A DNA stretch of 36,089 nt from Flavobacteriaceae bacterium (GCA_013042625.1 JABDPU010000250.1:1-36089), one strand, 5' to 3'; positions 16,418 to 27,400 are shown, counted from the stretch's first letter. The notes: generated by a model not told the origin, from the sequence alone. Made by a program: numbers and translations.

Positions 16418-17721
16418 GGTACAATAGTAACCTTAATTCTTTTAATTCGTCTTTTATCGACAGACTCTACAGTAAAAACGAGATTTCCAAAAAATATTTT
16501 GGCATGGACTCTCGGAAAACTCTTCGAAATCTCTAAAATAAATCCGGCAAGTGTTTCAGCTTCGCCTTTTTCACTTTCCATTTTTGATTCGTCCTCCAGT
16601 TTAATAATCCTGTAGAAATCCTTGAGAGTGGTCTTGCCTTCAAAAACATAGTTATACTCGTCAAGCTTGGAATATACAATATCCTCATCATCGAACTCAT
16701 CACTGATATCACCAACAATTTCCTCTATAATATCTTCAAGGGAGACAACACCAGATGTACCGCCGTACTCATCTACAACAACCGCCAGATGCACTTTTTT
16801 CTCCTGGAATTCAAGCATGAGATCATCTAATTTTTTATTCTCCGGAACAAAGAACGGCTCTCTGATCAAATCAGTCCATTTGAACTTCGTTTTATCGAGA
16901 TGAGGTAAAAGGTCCTTGGCATATAATACACCTATCACCTTATCGACATTGTCTTCATAAACCGGGATACGCGAATACCCATTATTGATCACCTCCTCAA
17001 CAATATCCTCAAAATTCATGGTTTTATCGAGGGCAAAAATATCGATTCTAGGCCGCATGACCTGTTTAGTGTCTGTATTGCCAAATGATACAATACCCTT
17101 TAATATCTTTTGTTCCTGCATGGTCGTGTCTTCCTCACTGGTCAGTTCAAGAGCCTGTGATAAATGATCAACACTGATATTTGATTTCTGTCTCCCGAAT
17201 TTATCGTTCAAATATTTGGTGATGCGTTGCATGGGTTTGCTGAGTGGTGAAAACAATACATCCATGAATTTCAGGGGGTAAGCCATGAATTTGGCAAATT
17301 TTACATTGTTCCGACTAGCGTAGATCTTAGGAAGGATCTCACCAAACATCAGGATCAGGAAGGTGACAACAATAACTTCGATAAGGATTTCAATCCACCA
17401 TGAACTAAACTCCGGGAACATATAGTCACTCAAACTCGCAAACAACAATACGATTGCGATATTGACAAAATTATTAGCTACCAGGATTGTCGCAAGCAAC
17501 TTTTGTGGGTGATCCAAAAGTTTGGAAACAATCTCGATTTGCCTCGAATTATCCTCCAGTTCAGAATCGATCTTGGCCTTACTCAATGAAAACAATGCCA
17601 CCTCTGCTCCTGAAACGAGAGCAGAGCATATCAGCAACCCGATCAGTAGGAGAAATCCAATAATTGTTGAAACCCCTAAAGGTTCAAGTGTTAACAGCAA
17701 GCTAGGAGGATCAGGATCCAA
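16414..17721 (-). CDS. gldE: Gliding-motility protein GldE (CNNM/CorC-like with CBS pair)
   Basis: N-terminal TM domain with 'SGAEVALFSLSKAKID', CBS region 'GYSRIPVYEDNVDKVIGVLYAKDLL' and CorC-like C-terminus 'VVDEYGGTSGVVSLEDIIEEIVGDISDE'. Confidence 0.92.
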   Translation of the reverse strand: MDPDPPSLLLTLEPLGVSTIIGFLLLIGLLICSALVSGAEVALFSLSKAKIDSELEDNSRQIEIVSKLLDHPQKLLATILVANNFVNIAIVLLFASLSDYMFPEFSSWWIEILIEVIVVTFLILMFGEILPKIYASRNNVKFAKFMAYPLKFMDVLFSPLSKPMQRITKYLNDKFGRQKSNISVDHLSQALELTSEEDTTMQEQKILKGIVSFGNTDTKQVMRPRIDIFALDKTMNFEDIVEEVINNGYSRIPVYEDNVDKVIGVLYAKDLLPHLDKTKFKWTDLIREPFFVPENKKLDDLMLEFQEKKVHLAVVVDEYGGTSGVVSLEDIIEEIVGDISDEFDDEDIVYSKLDEYNYVFEGKTTLKDFYRIIKLEDESKMESEKGEAETLAGFILEISKSFPRVHAKIFFGNLVFTVESVDKRRIKRIKVTIVP

Positions 17722-17744
17722 TGGCGTTCAAATTGGTTCGACTT

Positions 17745-18191
17745 CTAAAACGGAAGATCATCTTCAACCGGTCCTGATTTAGGACCATTGGCATCGTTCG
17801 AAGCAGGCTGAGGTTTAGGAGTGCCAGATGCTTGTGGCATGTCCTGCTGATCTTCTCTGCTCGTTAAAAAGGTGAAATCGGTACAGTGGATTTCGGTAGT
17901 ATATCGGTCATTGCCAGAATCATCCTGCCATTTTCTGGTTTTAATACGGCCCTCGATGTAAACCCGATCTCCTTTTTTCAGGTATTTTTCACAAATTTCC
18001 GCAGCACGATTTCTCACTACGACATTATGCCATTCGGTATTGGTAACCCGCTCGTTGGTTTGCTTATTAGTATAGGTTTCATTAGTGGCCAAAGGAAATC
18101 GACCGACACAATTCCTATCATCAAAATAGTGGAGCTTAACTTCATCCCCTAAGTGCCCGATTAACATAACTTTATTGAGAGTTCCTGACAT
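17745..18191 (-). CDS. ssb: Single-stranded DNA-binding protein
   Basis: OB-fold 'MSGTLNKVMLIGHLGDEVKL', 'GDRVYIEGRIKTRKWQDDSG', acidic tail ending DDLPF. Confidence 0.97.
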   Translation of the reverse strand: MSGTLNKVMLIGHLGDEVKLHYFDDRNCVGRFPLATNETYTNKQTNERVTNTEWHNVVVRNRAAEICEKYLKKGDRVYIEGRIKTRKWQDDSGNDRYTTEIHCTDFTFLTSREDQQDMPQASGTPKPQPASNDANGPKSGPVEDDLPF

Positions 18192-18253
18192 GCTTCCAGT
18201 TTGATATTAATTAGTTATTATTTCGTTTAAAAATAAGAAAAATAAGGCACAGA

Positions 18254-19309
18254 TCATTCTTTCAATCCGTATTCCTCGATAAAATCCTGAATCAGAACAG
18301 GCACAGGATATTGATTAACCATCGATACATCAATCCCATCACTCAAATCACTATCTGTTTCCACTATCCAGAACTTGGTATGAATATGTTGATGGGACAA
18401 TTTATGTGTGATATCGTCCTGATTAAATAAATAGGCATGAAAGGAATCACCTTTCAGGATTTCCGACAATTGATCAGTGATATATTCAGATTTATCATCA
18501 ACTGATAATTGAGTTTCAACCAGGGGAAACTCATATAGATTCTGCCATATATCAGAATGCTCGCGTTTACGCATCAAAATCCTGTTATTGTCATTTGACT
18601 GTACAAGCAGATAATTAAAATATCTGTTCCGAATTTTTTGTTTCCTGATCTTCACCGGAAACTGATCTGTTTTTCCATACCGATGGGCAAAACATGAAGA
18701 GCTGAACACGCAGGATTCACAGCCCGGTGATTTTGGTCGACAATGCCTGGAACCAAACTCCATTACGGCCTGGTTAAATTCTCCCCTCTCTGCAGCTGGT
18801 AGTAAATCCTGTGCCAGCATTTTGAATTCTTTTTTGGCTTTGCTTGAATTAACGGGTGTATCGATCCCGAAATAGCGAGAATAGAAACGGTATACATTAC
18901 CATCGACTACCGCATGAGGTTCGTCAATGCAAATAGAGGAAATAGCGCTTGCAGTGTAATCGCCAATTCCGGGAAGTTGGATCAACTCCTCATAATTCTT
19001 CGGAAATTCCCCATTATATGCGTCTTCAACTATTTTTGCCGTTTTATGCAGGTTCCTGGCGCGTGAATAGTAGCCTAAACCCTGCCATAATTTCAACACT
19101 TCCTGTTCGCTGGCTCTGGCCAAATCCAGTACGGATGGAAAGTTGTTTTTAAACACCAGAAAATAGGGCAAACCCTGTTTAACCTGAGTTTGCTGGAGGA
19201 TGACTTCGGAAAGCCAGATGGTATAAGGATCTTTTGAGCCTCTCCAGGGGAGCTCTCTTTTATTAATTGAATACCAGTTGATTAACTTTTGTTGAAATCC
19301 TGTTTTCAT
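18254..19309 (-). CDS. mutY: A/G-specific adenine glycosylase
   Basis: 'LPWRGSKDPYTIWLSEVILQQTQV', HhH 'LPGIGDYTASAI', FeS cysteines 'CRPKSPGCESCVFSSSC'. Confidence 0.96.
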   Translation of the reverse strand: MKTGFQQKLINWYSINKRELPWRGSKDPYTIWLSEVILQQTQVKQGLPYFLVFKNNFPSVLDLARASEQEVLKLWQGLGYYSRARNLHKTAKIVEDAYNGEFPKNYEELIQLPGIGDYTASAISSICIDEPHAVVDGNVYRFYSRYFGIDTPVNSSKAKKEFKMLAQDLLPAAERGEFNQAVMEFGSRHCRPKSPGCESCVFSSSCFAHRYGKTDQFPVKIRKQKIRNRYFNYLLVQSNDNNRILMRKREHSDIWQNLYEFPLVETQLSVDDKSEYITDQLSEILKGDSFHAYLFNQDDITHKLSHQHIHTKFWIVETDSDLSDGIDVSMVNQYPVPVLIQDFIEEYGLKE

Positions 19310-19388
19310 TTTAGATAAAGCGCAAAAATACGCGATAATCGCCTGAAAATTTAGTGTTTAACCTTTGAAATATTGAAATTAAAATAAT

Positions 19389-19396
19389 TATATTTG
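19389..19396 (+). promoter_or_regulatory. Promoter -7 element (TATATTTG) for the HU gene
   Basis: TAnnTTTG with TTG at 19365-19367, 21-nt spacing. Confidence 0.6.
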
Positions 19397-19436
19397 CATC
19401 CCTTGCAATAATCTAGTAACCCTAAAAACAATTACA

Positions 19437-19727
19437 ATGACTAAGGCCGATTTAGTAGCGATTATTTCCGAAAAACTCGGAATGGAAAAAGGCGATGTTC
19501 AAGCAACTGTTGAATCTTTTATGAGTGAAGTTAAGAATTCTCTGGAAAGTGGAGACAATGTATATCTGAGAGGATTCGGAAGCTTTATCATCAAAAAAAG
19601 AGCTGAAAAAACAGGAAGAAATATCTCTAAAAACACGACAATAAAGATCCCAGCCCACAACATACCGGCATTCAAGCCTGCAAAAGTGTTTGTTGAAGGC
19701 GTAAAGTCGAACGTTGAGGTGAAATAA
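19437..19727 (+). CDS. HU family DNA-binding protein
   Basis: 'MTKADLVAIISEKLGMEKGDV' and 'LRGFGSFIIKKRAEKTGRNISKNTTIKIPAHNIPAFKPAK'. Confidence 0.97.
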   Translation: MTKADLVAIISEKLGMEKGDVQATVESFMSEVKNSLESGDNVYLRGFGSFIIKKRAEKTGRNISKNTTIKIPAHNIPAFKPAKVFVEGVKSNVEVK

Positions 19728-19761
19728 GAGATTAATAATATTAATCTAAAAGAAAGCACTT

Positions 19762-19851
19762 ATGCCAAGTGGTAAAAAACGAAAAAGACACAAGGTGGCT
19801 ACGCACAAGCGTAAAAAGAGAAGACGAGCTAATCGTCATAAGAAAAAGTAA
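19762..19851 (+). CDS. 29-aa highly basic mini-protein, bTHXc/AURKAIP1-COX24-like ribosomal protein
   Basis: Manual translation MPSGKKRKRHKVATHKRKKRRRANRHKKK*. Absent from the supplied ORF track (below its length cutoff). Followed by a terminator. Confidence 0.85.
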   Translation: MPSGKKRKRHKVATHKRKKRRRANRHKKK

Positions 19852-19857
19852 ACCCTG

Positions 19858-19888
19858 AAAAGTAGTTTGTTCAAACTACTTTTTTATT
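19858..19888 (+). terminator. Intrinsic terminator after the mini-ORF
   Basis: AAAAGTAGTTTGttCAAACTACTTTTTTATT. Confidence 0.75.
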
Positions 19889-20019
19889 ATAAAGCGTTCT
19901 TTGACAACAAATTCTGGTATAAGCTGAAAAGCTTCGAGAATTTTTCGGATAAAAAATCCTGTGATAATGTATAATCCATCTGTTCCATATCCCTCTTGGA
20001 ATGGATACAAATTAACTAT

Positions 20020-21567
20020 ATGAACAATGAATTGATCGTAAGGTCTGGTTCAGATAATGTTGATTTTGCCTTATTAAAAGATGGAAAACTTATCGAATTA
20101 CAAAGAGATGAAGACGACAGTAAGTTTGCTGTAGGTGATATTTTTCTCGCCAAAATCAAAAAGACTGTTCCCGGACTGAATGCCGCATTTGTTAATGTTG
20201 GTTATGAGAAGGATGCATTCCTTCACTATCATGACCTCGGCCCAAGGCTCGCCTCTCTACTGAAATTCGTAAAACGTGTAAGCACAGGTAGACTTAGAGA
20301 TTATTCTTTAAAGAATTTTCCATTTGAGAAAGATATTGATAAGGACGGTGGAATAAACCAGGTCCTTAAATCAAATCAATCTATTTTAGTACAGATCGTA
20401 AAAGAACCCATTTCCACTAAAGGGCCCAGAATAAGTTCAGAAATCTCCATTGCAGGAAGATATCTGGTACTGGTTCCTTTTTCAGACCGAATTTCCATAT
20501 CTCAGAAAATTGATTCGAGAGAGGAAAAAAACCGGTTGAAGCGATTGGTTAAAAGTATAACACCAAAAGGATTTGGTGTTATTATACGAACTGTTGCTGA
20601 AGGCAAAAAAGTAGCAGAACTAGACAAAGACTTACAGAACTTGTACAACCGATGGGTTGTCACATGTAAGAAGCTACATAGATCCTCTTATCCCAATAAA
20701 GTATTGAGTGAAATGAACAAGGCATCTTCTATTTTAAGAGATGTATTCAATGATTCTTTCACGGCAATTCATGTGGATGATGAGTCACTCTATTTTCAAA
20801 TTAAAGATTACGTGCAGGAAATTGCACCAAAAAAAGAATCAATTGTAAAATTGTATCAATCTAAAGTTCCGATTTTTGAAAAATTCGGAATTGAAAGACA
20901 AATCAAAACCTCGTTCGGAAAAACAGTATCAACCGCTAAAGGCGCTTATTTGGTTATCGAACATACCGAAGCCCTGCATGTTATTGATGTGAATAGTGGA
21001 AACCGTTCGAACAAGGCTAAAAGTCAGGAAGAAACTGCCTTGGAAGTGAATTTAATTGCCGCTTCTGAAATCGCAAGACAATTGCGTTTGCGAGATATGG
21101 GTGGAATCATCGTTGTAGATTTTATCGATATGACCAGGGCCAATAATCGTAGGACCCTCTTTAATCATTTAAGAGATGAAATGAAAGATGACAGGGCGAA
21201 ACACAAGATATTGCCCCCTAGTAAATTCGGATTGATACAAATGACCAGGCAAAGGGTTAGACCTGAAATGGCCATTAAAACCAGGGAAGAACATCCCAAC
21301 GGATTAAATGGTAAAGAGGTAGAAGCCCCAATAGTTTTGATAGAAAAAATCAAACAAGAACTGGATCAGATTTACAAAAAAGGCAATAGTAAGGTGACCT
21401 TGAACATTCACCCTTTTATTGCTGCCTTCTTAACGAAGGGTTTTCCATCAATTCGTTCAAAATGGTATTTTGAACACAATAAATGGTTAAAAATACTACC
21501 AAGAGATGCTTACACGTATTTGGAATACCGTTTTAAAGATAAAAACGGAAAAACCATAAAAGCTTAA
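20020..21567 (+). CDS. rng: Ribonuclease G/E family endoribonuclease
   Basis: S1-like N-terminus 'NELIVRSGSDNVDFALLKDGKLIELQRDE', 'HVIDVNSGNRS' and 'GGIIVVDFIDM' catalytic region. Start chosen at MNNELIV. Confidence 0.95.
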   Translation: MNNELIVRSGSDNVDFALLKDGKLIELQRDEDDSKFAVGDIFLAKIKKTVPGLNAAFVNVGYEKDAFLHYHDLGPRLASLLKFVKRVSTGRLRDYSLKNFPFEKDIDKDGGINQVLKSNQSILVQIVKEPISTKGPRISSEISIAGRYLVLVPFSDRISISQKIDSREEKNRLKRLVKSITPKGFGVIIRTVAEGKKVAELDKDLQNLYNRWVVTCKKLHRSSYPNKVLSEMNKASSILRDVFNDSFTAIHVDDESLYFQIKDYVQEIAPKKESIVKLYQSKVPIFEKFGIERQIKTSFGKTVSTAKGAYLVIEHTEALHVIDVNSGNRSNKAKSQEETALEVNLIAASEIARQLRLRDMGGIIVVDFIDMTRANNRRTLFNHLRDEMKDDRAKHKILPPSKFGLIQMTRQRVRPEMAIKTREEHPNGLNGKEVEAPIVLIEKIKQELDQIYKKGNSKVTLNIHPFIAAFLTKGFPSIRSKWYFEHNKWLKILPRDAYTYLEYRFKDKNGKTIKA

Positions 21568-21604
21568 AAAAAAAGCCTTGCTCATTTGAGCAAGGCTTTT
21601 TTTG
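21567..21604. terminator. Bidirectional intrinsic terminator between rng and the aldo/keto reductase
   Basis: AAAAAAAAGCCTTGCTCatttGAGCAAGGCTTTTTTT. Confidence 0.9.
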
Positions 21605-21608
21605 TTTC

Positions 21609-22646
21609 TTAGGGTGATGGATTAGGTATGGATTCGTGAATCTCATCGATTCTCTTTAATAACTCTTCGTCGAGAATCAAATTCGCGCTATCGATATTCT
21701 CCTTTAACTGTTCCAAGCTTGTCGCACCAATAATGTTGCCAGTAACAAAAGGCTGCCGGGTAACAAAAGCCAGTGACATTTGTGCCAGGCTCATATTGTT
21801 TTCCCTCGCTAACTGCAGATATCGCTTTGTAGCTTCGGTTGCTCGTTGATTACTATATCTTGAGAATCTTGGAAAGAGGCTTAATCGTGAATTCTTAGTC
21901 TGCTTTCCTTCGATATATTTTCCGGAAAGAACTCCGAATGCCATAGGCGAATATGCCATCAGGCCGATATCCTCTCTCATTGCAATCTCAGCCAGGTCTC
22001 CTTCAAAGGTCCTGTTTAACATGGAGTATGCATTCTGAATAGTTATCATCCTTGGCAAACCATGAATTTTGCTTTCCTCTAAATACCGCATGGTTCCCCA
22101 TGCCTTTTCATTGGAAAGACCAACATATCTCACTTTTCCAGATTCAATAATTTCCTTTAAACTCTCCAGAACAATCTTAAAATTATCGGTCCATTGTTCA
22201 TTAGGATTGTGCACATAACCCCGGACACCAAAAACATTGGTTTGACGTTCGGGCCAGTGCAATTGAAACAGATCGATATAGTCGGTTTTGAGTCGTTCTA
22301 ATTCATTATCAACAGCTTCAATAATTGACTTATGGCTAAATCCGGTTGTTCTGATATGTGCCGTATAATCCCCTGGACCTGCAATTTTTGATGCCAGTAT
22401 CAATTTATCACGATTGCCGGTTTTCTTTAACCAACTACCAAGAATCTCACTGGTTCTACCCTGGGTTTCTGCAGAGGCAGGGACAGGATATAATTCTGCA
22501 GTATCGATAAAGTTAATCCCATGGTCAATAGCATAATCTAATTGCTCATGCCCTTCGGCCTCGGTATTCTGATTTCCCCAGGTCATCGTTCCAAGGCAAA
22601 TCTTGCTTACCTGGATATCGGTGTTGGGGAGTAAGGTATATTGCAT
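21609..22646 (-). CDS. NADP(H)-dependent aldo/keto reductase (Tas-like)
   Basis: 'GTMTWGNQNTEAEGHEQLDYAIDHGINFIDTAELYPVP', 'ERLKTDYIDLFQLHWPER', 'YVGLSNEKAWG'. Confidence 0.94.
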   Translation of the reverse strand: MQYTLLPNTDIQVSKICLGTMTWGNQNTEAEGHEQLDYAIDHGINFIDTAELYPVPASAETQGRTSEILGSWLKKTGNRDKLILASKIAGPGDYTAHIRTTGFSHKSIIEAVDNELERLKTDYIDLFQLHWPERQTNVFGVRGYVHNPNEQWTDNFKIVLESLKEIIESGKVRYVGLSNEKAWGTMRYLEESKIHGLPRMITIQNAYSMLNRTFEGDLAEIAMREDIGLMAYSPMAFGVLSGKYIEGKQTKNSRLSLFPRFSRYSNQRATEATKRYLQLARENNMSLAQMSLAFVTRQPFVTGNIIGATSLEQLKENIDSANLILDEELLKRIDEIHESIPNPSP

Positions 22647-23602
22647 TAAATCTCGTTAAGGAGTTTAGTGATCTCATCAAGCTTCGGAGTGAGGATAACT
22701 TCAATTCGCCGGTTCTTTGCACGGCCTTCCTGATTATCATTAGTTGCTACAGGTGCATACTCACCTCTGCCTGCTGCTGTAAGGTTTTCAGGATCGATAT
22801 CGGGGTTATCCCTTAATATTTTTACAATAGCTGTCGCTCTTTTAGTAGACAGATCCCAATTGCCACTGACTTGGCCGGTTCCGGTGAATGGAACATTATC
22901 GGTATGACCTTCAATAAGAACACTGATGTCAGGGTTTTGGGCCAAAACACTGCCCAACTGCTGAACCGCTCGTCGGCCGGAATCTCCAACAGCCCAGCTT
23001 CCTGAGCTGAATAACAGCTTGTTTTCCATGGAAACATAAACCTTCCCGTCTCGTTGCTCTACAGTAAGGCCTTTACCTTCAAAATCGGTCAAAGCCCTTG
23101 AAATGGCGTCCTTAAGGTTTCTCATGGCTTCGTCCTTTGCCGAAATCAGATTTTCCAGTTCAGCAACCCGATTGGAACGCTGTTCCAGTTCTTTCTGAAG
23201 TTTCTGTAATCTGGAATTTTCCTCAGCTAATGCAATTTCCTTTGCTTCTAACTGTGCGAGTAACTGGCGATTCTTTTTATTATTTTCAGCCAGAGCAGCA
23301 CTACTATTGGCTTCCAATGCATCATATGAGTTCTTTAAATTATCATAGTTGGATTGAAGAGCATTCAATTCATTCTGCAAGCGGTTTCTTCGCTCCGCAG
23401 TTTCATCATAGTCAGTACGTAAAGCTGTAAGATCATTGTTAGCCTTATTTAGAGCTAATTGCAGTTCTTCGTTATCGGTATTCAATTTGCGGTTCTCCCT
23501 TTTGAGATCAGCATATTTGTTTTCAAGATCTTTGTAGACCTTTGGTGATACACAAGACAGCATCAAGCTGGCAAATAATGTAACTAAAACGTATTGTTTC
23601 AT
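22646..23602 (-). CDS. OmpA-family lipoprotein with long coiled coil
   Basis: Lipobox LMLSCVS, heptad-rich middle region, OmpA C-terminal domain 'VLIEGHTDNVPF...NWDLSTKRATAIVKIL...GRGEYAPVATNDNQEGRAKNRRIEVIL'. Confidence 0.93.
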   Translation of the reverse strand: MKQYVLVTLFASLMLSCVSPKVYKDLENKYADLKRENRKLNTDNEELQLALNKANNDLTALRTDYDETAERRNRLQNELNALQSNYDNLKNSYDALEANSSAALAENNKKNRQLLAQLEAKEIALAEENSRLQKLQKELEQRSNRVAELENLISAKDEAMRNLKDAISRALTDFEGKGLTVEQRDGKVYVSMENKLLFSSGSWAVGDSGRRAVQQLGSVLAQNPDISVLIEGHTDNVPFTGTGQVSGNWDLSTKRATAIVKILRDNPDIDPENLTAAGRGEYAPVATNDNQEGRAKNRRIEVILTPKLDEITKLLNEI

Positions 23603-23613
23603 AAATATGGGGA

Positions 23614-24375
23614 TTAATCAATTTCTAATAATACGGGACAATGATCACTGTGATATGCTTCGGTGAGTATTGCAGCCCTTTTTAATCTTTTTTCCAATGG
23701 TGAAGAAGCCATGGCATAATCCAAACGCCAGCCTTTGTTATTTGCCCTGGCATTTGCCCGGTAACTCCACCAACTGTAATAATGCGGTTCTTTGTTGAAA
23801 TACCTGAATGTATCTATAAAACCACTGTCGATAAAATTACCTATCCACTCCCTTTCAACGGGTAGAAAGCCAGAGACCTTCTTATTCCTTACAGGGTCAT
23901 GGATGTCTATGGCTTCATGACAGATATTATAGTCACCACATATAACCAGATTTGGCTTTTGTTTTTTAAGATTATCGATATAGGTCTGGAACATATCCAT
24001 ATATTCCAGTTTATGATCCAATCTGGCGATATTTGTTCCTGAAGGAACATATAAGCTCATTACAGATACATCATCGAAATCAACGCGGAGGTTTCGACCT
24101 TCGAAATCCATAGATTCTATTCCGGTTCCATACTCTACCTGATTGGGTTCTTTTTTACAAAGAATTGCAACACCACTGTAGCCTTTTTTTTGCGCACTGA
24201 ACCAATAATGATACTCATATCCGGCTTTCTCAATTAGTTCGAGATCCAGTTGTTCTTTAAGTGCTTTGATTTCCTGCAGGCAGATCACATCGGGTGAAGC
24301 AGCGCGTAGCCAATCGATAAACCCTTTATTTATGGCGGCTCTTATACCATTAACATTATATGAAATAATCTTCAT
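23614..24375 (-). CDS. xth: Exodeoxyribonuclease III (AP endonuclease family)
   Basis: 'MKIISYNVNGIRAAINKGFIDWL', 'DVICLQEIKA', 'ICGDYNICHEAIDIHDP', 'WRLDYAMAS', 'YHSDHCPVLLEI'. Confidence 0.95.
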   Translation of the reverse strand: MKIISYNVNGIRAAINKGFIDWLRAASPDVICLQEIKALKEQLDLELIEKAGYEYHYWFSAQKKGYSGVAILCKKEPNQVEYGTGIESMDFEGRNLRVDFDDVSVMSLYVPSGTNIARLDHKLEYMDMFQTYIDNLKKQKPNLVICGDYNICHEAIDIHDPVRNKKVSGFLPVEREWIGNFIDSGFIDTFRYFNKEPHYYSWWSYRANARANNKGWRLDYAMASSPLEKRLKRAAILTEAYHSDHCPVLLEID

Positions 24376-24495
24376 TCGGCCCATTCGAATTTCAGCTAAA
24401 ATAAATAATGCTGTACTTTTACACCATTATATTAGAACAGATTTAACGAAAACTATCAACAAAATATTTTGTATTGTTTTTAGTTTATCTCTTAG

Positions 24496-27400
24496 ATGAA
24501 AATTAGGCTGGCTTTTCTCTTTATCCTGCTGTGTACTTTGCTTTCCGCTCAGGATAAATCAAATTACAAGACCATCCGGGTTGCTGTTAATGATTCAATC
24601 CAGATCGATTCGGTAAGTATTAATCCCGGTCGATTCCAGCTACGCGATATTAGCGGTTTCGTTATTGATAGTAGTAAATACACCGTAGATTTTAAAAAAT
24701 CCATTCTCATATTCAGGGAACTACCGGTATCAGACAGCCTGATAATCGACTATTTGAAATACCCGGACTTTATAACAAAAACCTACAGCAGGCTTGATCC
24801 TGAGCTTATTTTAAGCGATACCAAGGACTTAAATACCTTGTACAGGCTTTCACAATCGAATCAAGAGCGATCATTTACTCCTTTTGAAGGACTTACAACC
24901 ACCGGAAGTATATCCCGTGGCATAACGATTGGCAACAACCAGAATTCAGTTCTTAACAGTGAGTTAGACCTTCAAATCAGCGGGCGGCTCAATGACAAAG
25001 TCTCATTAAGGGCATCGATCCAGGATGCTAACATTCCGCTTCAGGAAAGCGGTTATTCCCAAAGACTGGATGAATTCGACCAGGTTTTCATCGAATTATT
25101 CAGTGAGAATTGGAACATCAGGGCAGGAGATATCGACCTTGTTAACCCTGAATCCTATTTTGCCAAATTCTCCAAGCGTGTTCAGGGGCTTCAGGTACAG
25201 GCTAAATTAAATCATCCGGAATCAGAAACTCATTTATTTGCCTCCGGGGCTCTGGTAAGAGGACAATTTGCCAGGAGTCAGTTTACTGCCCAGGAGGGAA
25301 ACCAGGGGCCCTATAAACTCCGAGGGAATAACAATGAGTTATTTGTTCTGATCGTGTCGGGAAGTGAATCAGTATACGTAAACGGTGTACTGGTTGAGAG
25401 AGGAGAAAATAAAGATTATATAATCGATTACAATGCAGGAGAGATCATTTTTAATTCAACTTTTCCTATCACTTCTGAAATGAGAATAACAGTTGATTAC
25501 CAATTCAGTGAAAGGAATTATTCGAGATTGGTGGCATTCGGAGGTGCGAGGTATAAAAGCGATTCGTTCCATATTGGTGTTTCGGTTTACAACGAGAACG
25601 ATGCCAAGAATCAACCACTTCAACAGAATTTATCTTCTGAGCAAGTCCAGATCCTTGGTGATGCAGGGGATGATATGACACAGATGACGGCTCCATCAGC
25701 CATTCCTGAGAGTTTTAACGAAAACCGCATTCTCTATAAAAAGGAGTTGATCAATGGCGTTGAGGCATTTGTGTTCTCAAATGATCCAAATGATGAGCTC
25801 TTCAGTGTAAAATTTAGTTTGATTGGTGATCTGCAGGGGAATTATATAGTTAGCAACACCAATGCCATCAATACTATTTTTGAATATGTTGAACCAATAA
25901 ACGGTGTCCCCCAGGGAAATTATGAACCTATAGTTCAATTAATTGCCCCCACCAAACTTCAGATGATTGTTATAAATGGTGGCTACACTCCATCCGACAA
26001 GACCAACATATCATTCGAGTTAAGCGGCAGCAATAATGACCTGAATCTGTTCTCGAATCTGGATGATGGCGATAATAATGGCTTCGCAGCGCATCTTTCA
26101 TTCGATCAGAACATTATAAGGAAGGACAGTAGCTGGACCTTTTCGGCATTGGGAAAAGCCGACTATATCGATGATCGTTTTGCTACTATTGAACGATTAT
26201 ACAACCCTGAGTTTAACAGGGACTGGAACCTCGATCAGCCAACCGGTGACCAGAGATTCATTACAGCAGGGATGAACTTGCAACATCCAGAAAAGGGTAT
26301 CGCGAACTATAGTTATCAGAATCTGAATTATTCAGGAGATTTTAATGGAAATAAGCATAATGGCCTGGTCGATCTCAAATTAAACCGCCTGTCTGTCTAT
26401 TCAAATTCTTCTGCCTTGTCGACTTCCTCCATGAGGACCACTTCACAATTTGTTCGTTCATTTAACCGCCTGGTATACGCACATAAAAAAGGCTGGATCG
26501 GGGGGAAATTTGCAATGGAAGATAACGAACAGCGGGATGTAGAAAGCGACACCTTAACACCATTGAGTCAGCGCTTTAGTTCATACGAATTATTTACAGG
26601 CATTGGTGATAGCACCAATATCTATGTAGAAGTAGGATATAAAACCAGGCTTAATGACAGCCTTAGGAACAATGTTGTAGAACGTGTTAATACGTCAAAT
26701 ACCTATTTCCTTCGGTCCCGATTGATCAAAAACCAAAAGACCAACCTGGCCTTGTTTTTAAATTATCGGGACTTAAAATTTTCGGATGACCGAGATAATG
26801 AAAACTCCCTGAATTCAAGATTGCAATTCAGTCAGAATCTTCTGAATCAATTGATCCAGTTCAATACTGTATTTGAGACGAACTCGGGAACTTTACCACA
26901 ACAGGAATTTACATATGTTGAGGTAGAGGCTGGCCAGGGAGCATATACCTGGATCGACTATAATGAAAACGGCATTCAGGAACTGGAAGAGTTTGAAATT
27001 GCCCAGTTCCAGGACCAGGGCAGTTACATACGGGTTTTGCTGCCTAACCAGGTTTTTATAAAAACGCATCAAAACCGATTCAGTCAAAACCTGACGATAA
27101 ATCCGCAGCGATTAGCAAACCAAGGATCAAAACCTCCTTCATTCTGGAGTAAACTTTACAATCAAACCTCCTATCTGATCGATCGAAAGGTCAGGCGAGA
27201 TGGCAATAATTTCAACCTGAATCCATTCGATAGCGATGCCGATGATTTACTAGGTCTGCAGCAAAATTTCAGGAATACGCTTTTCTTCAACAGGGGAAAA
27301 CAGCGATACACTACCTCTTATTCGTTCATCACTACCAAGTCCCGCTCTGTACTAAGCGTTGGTTTTATTGAGAATTCGATAAGGAGTCATCAAATAGATT

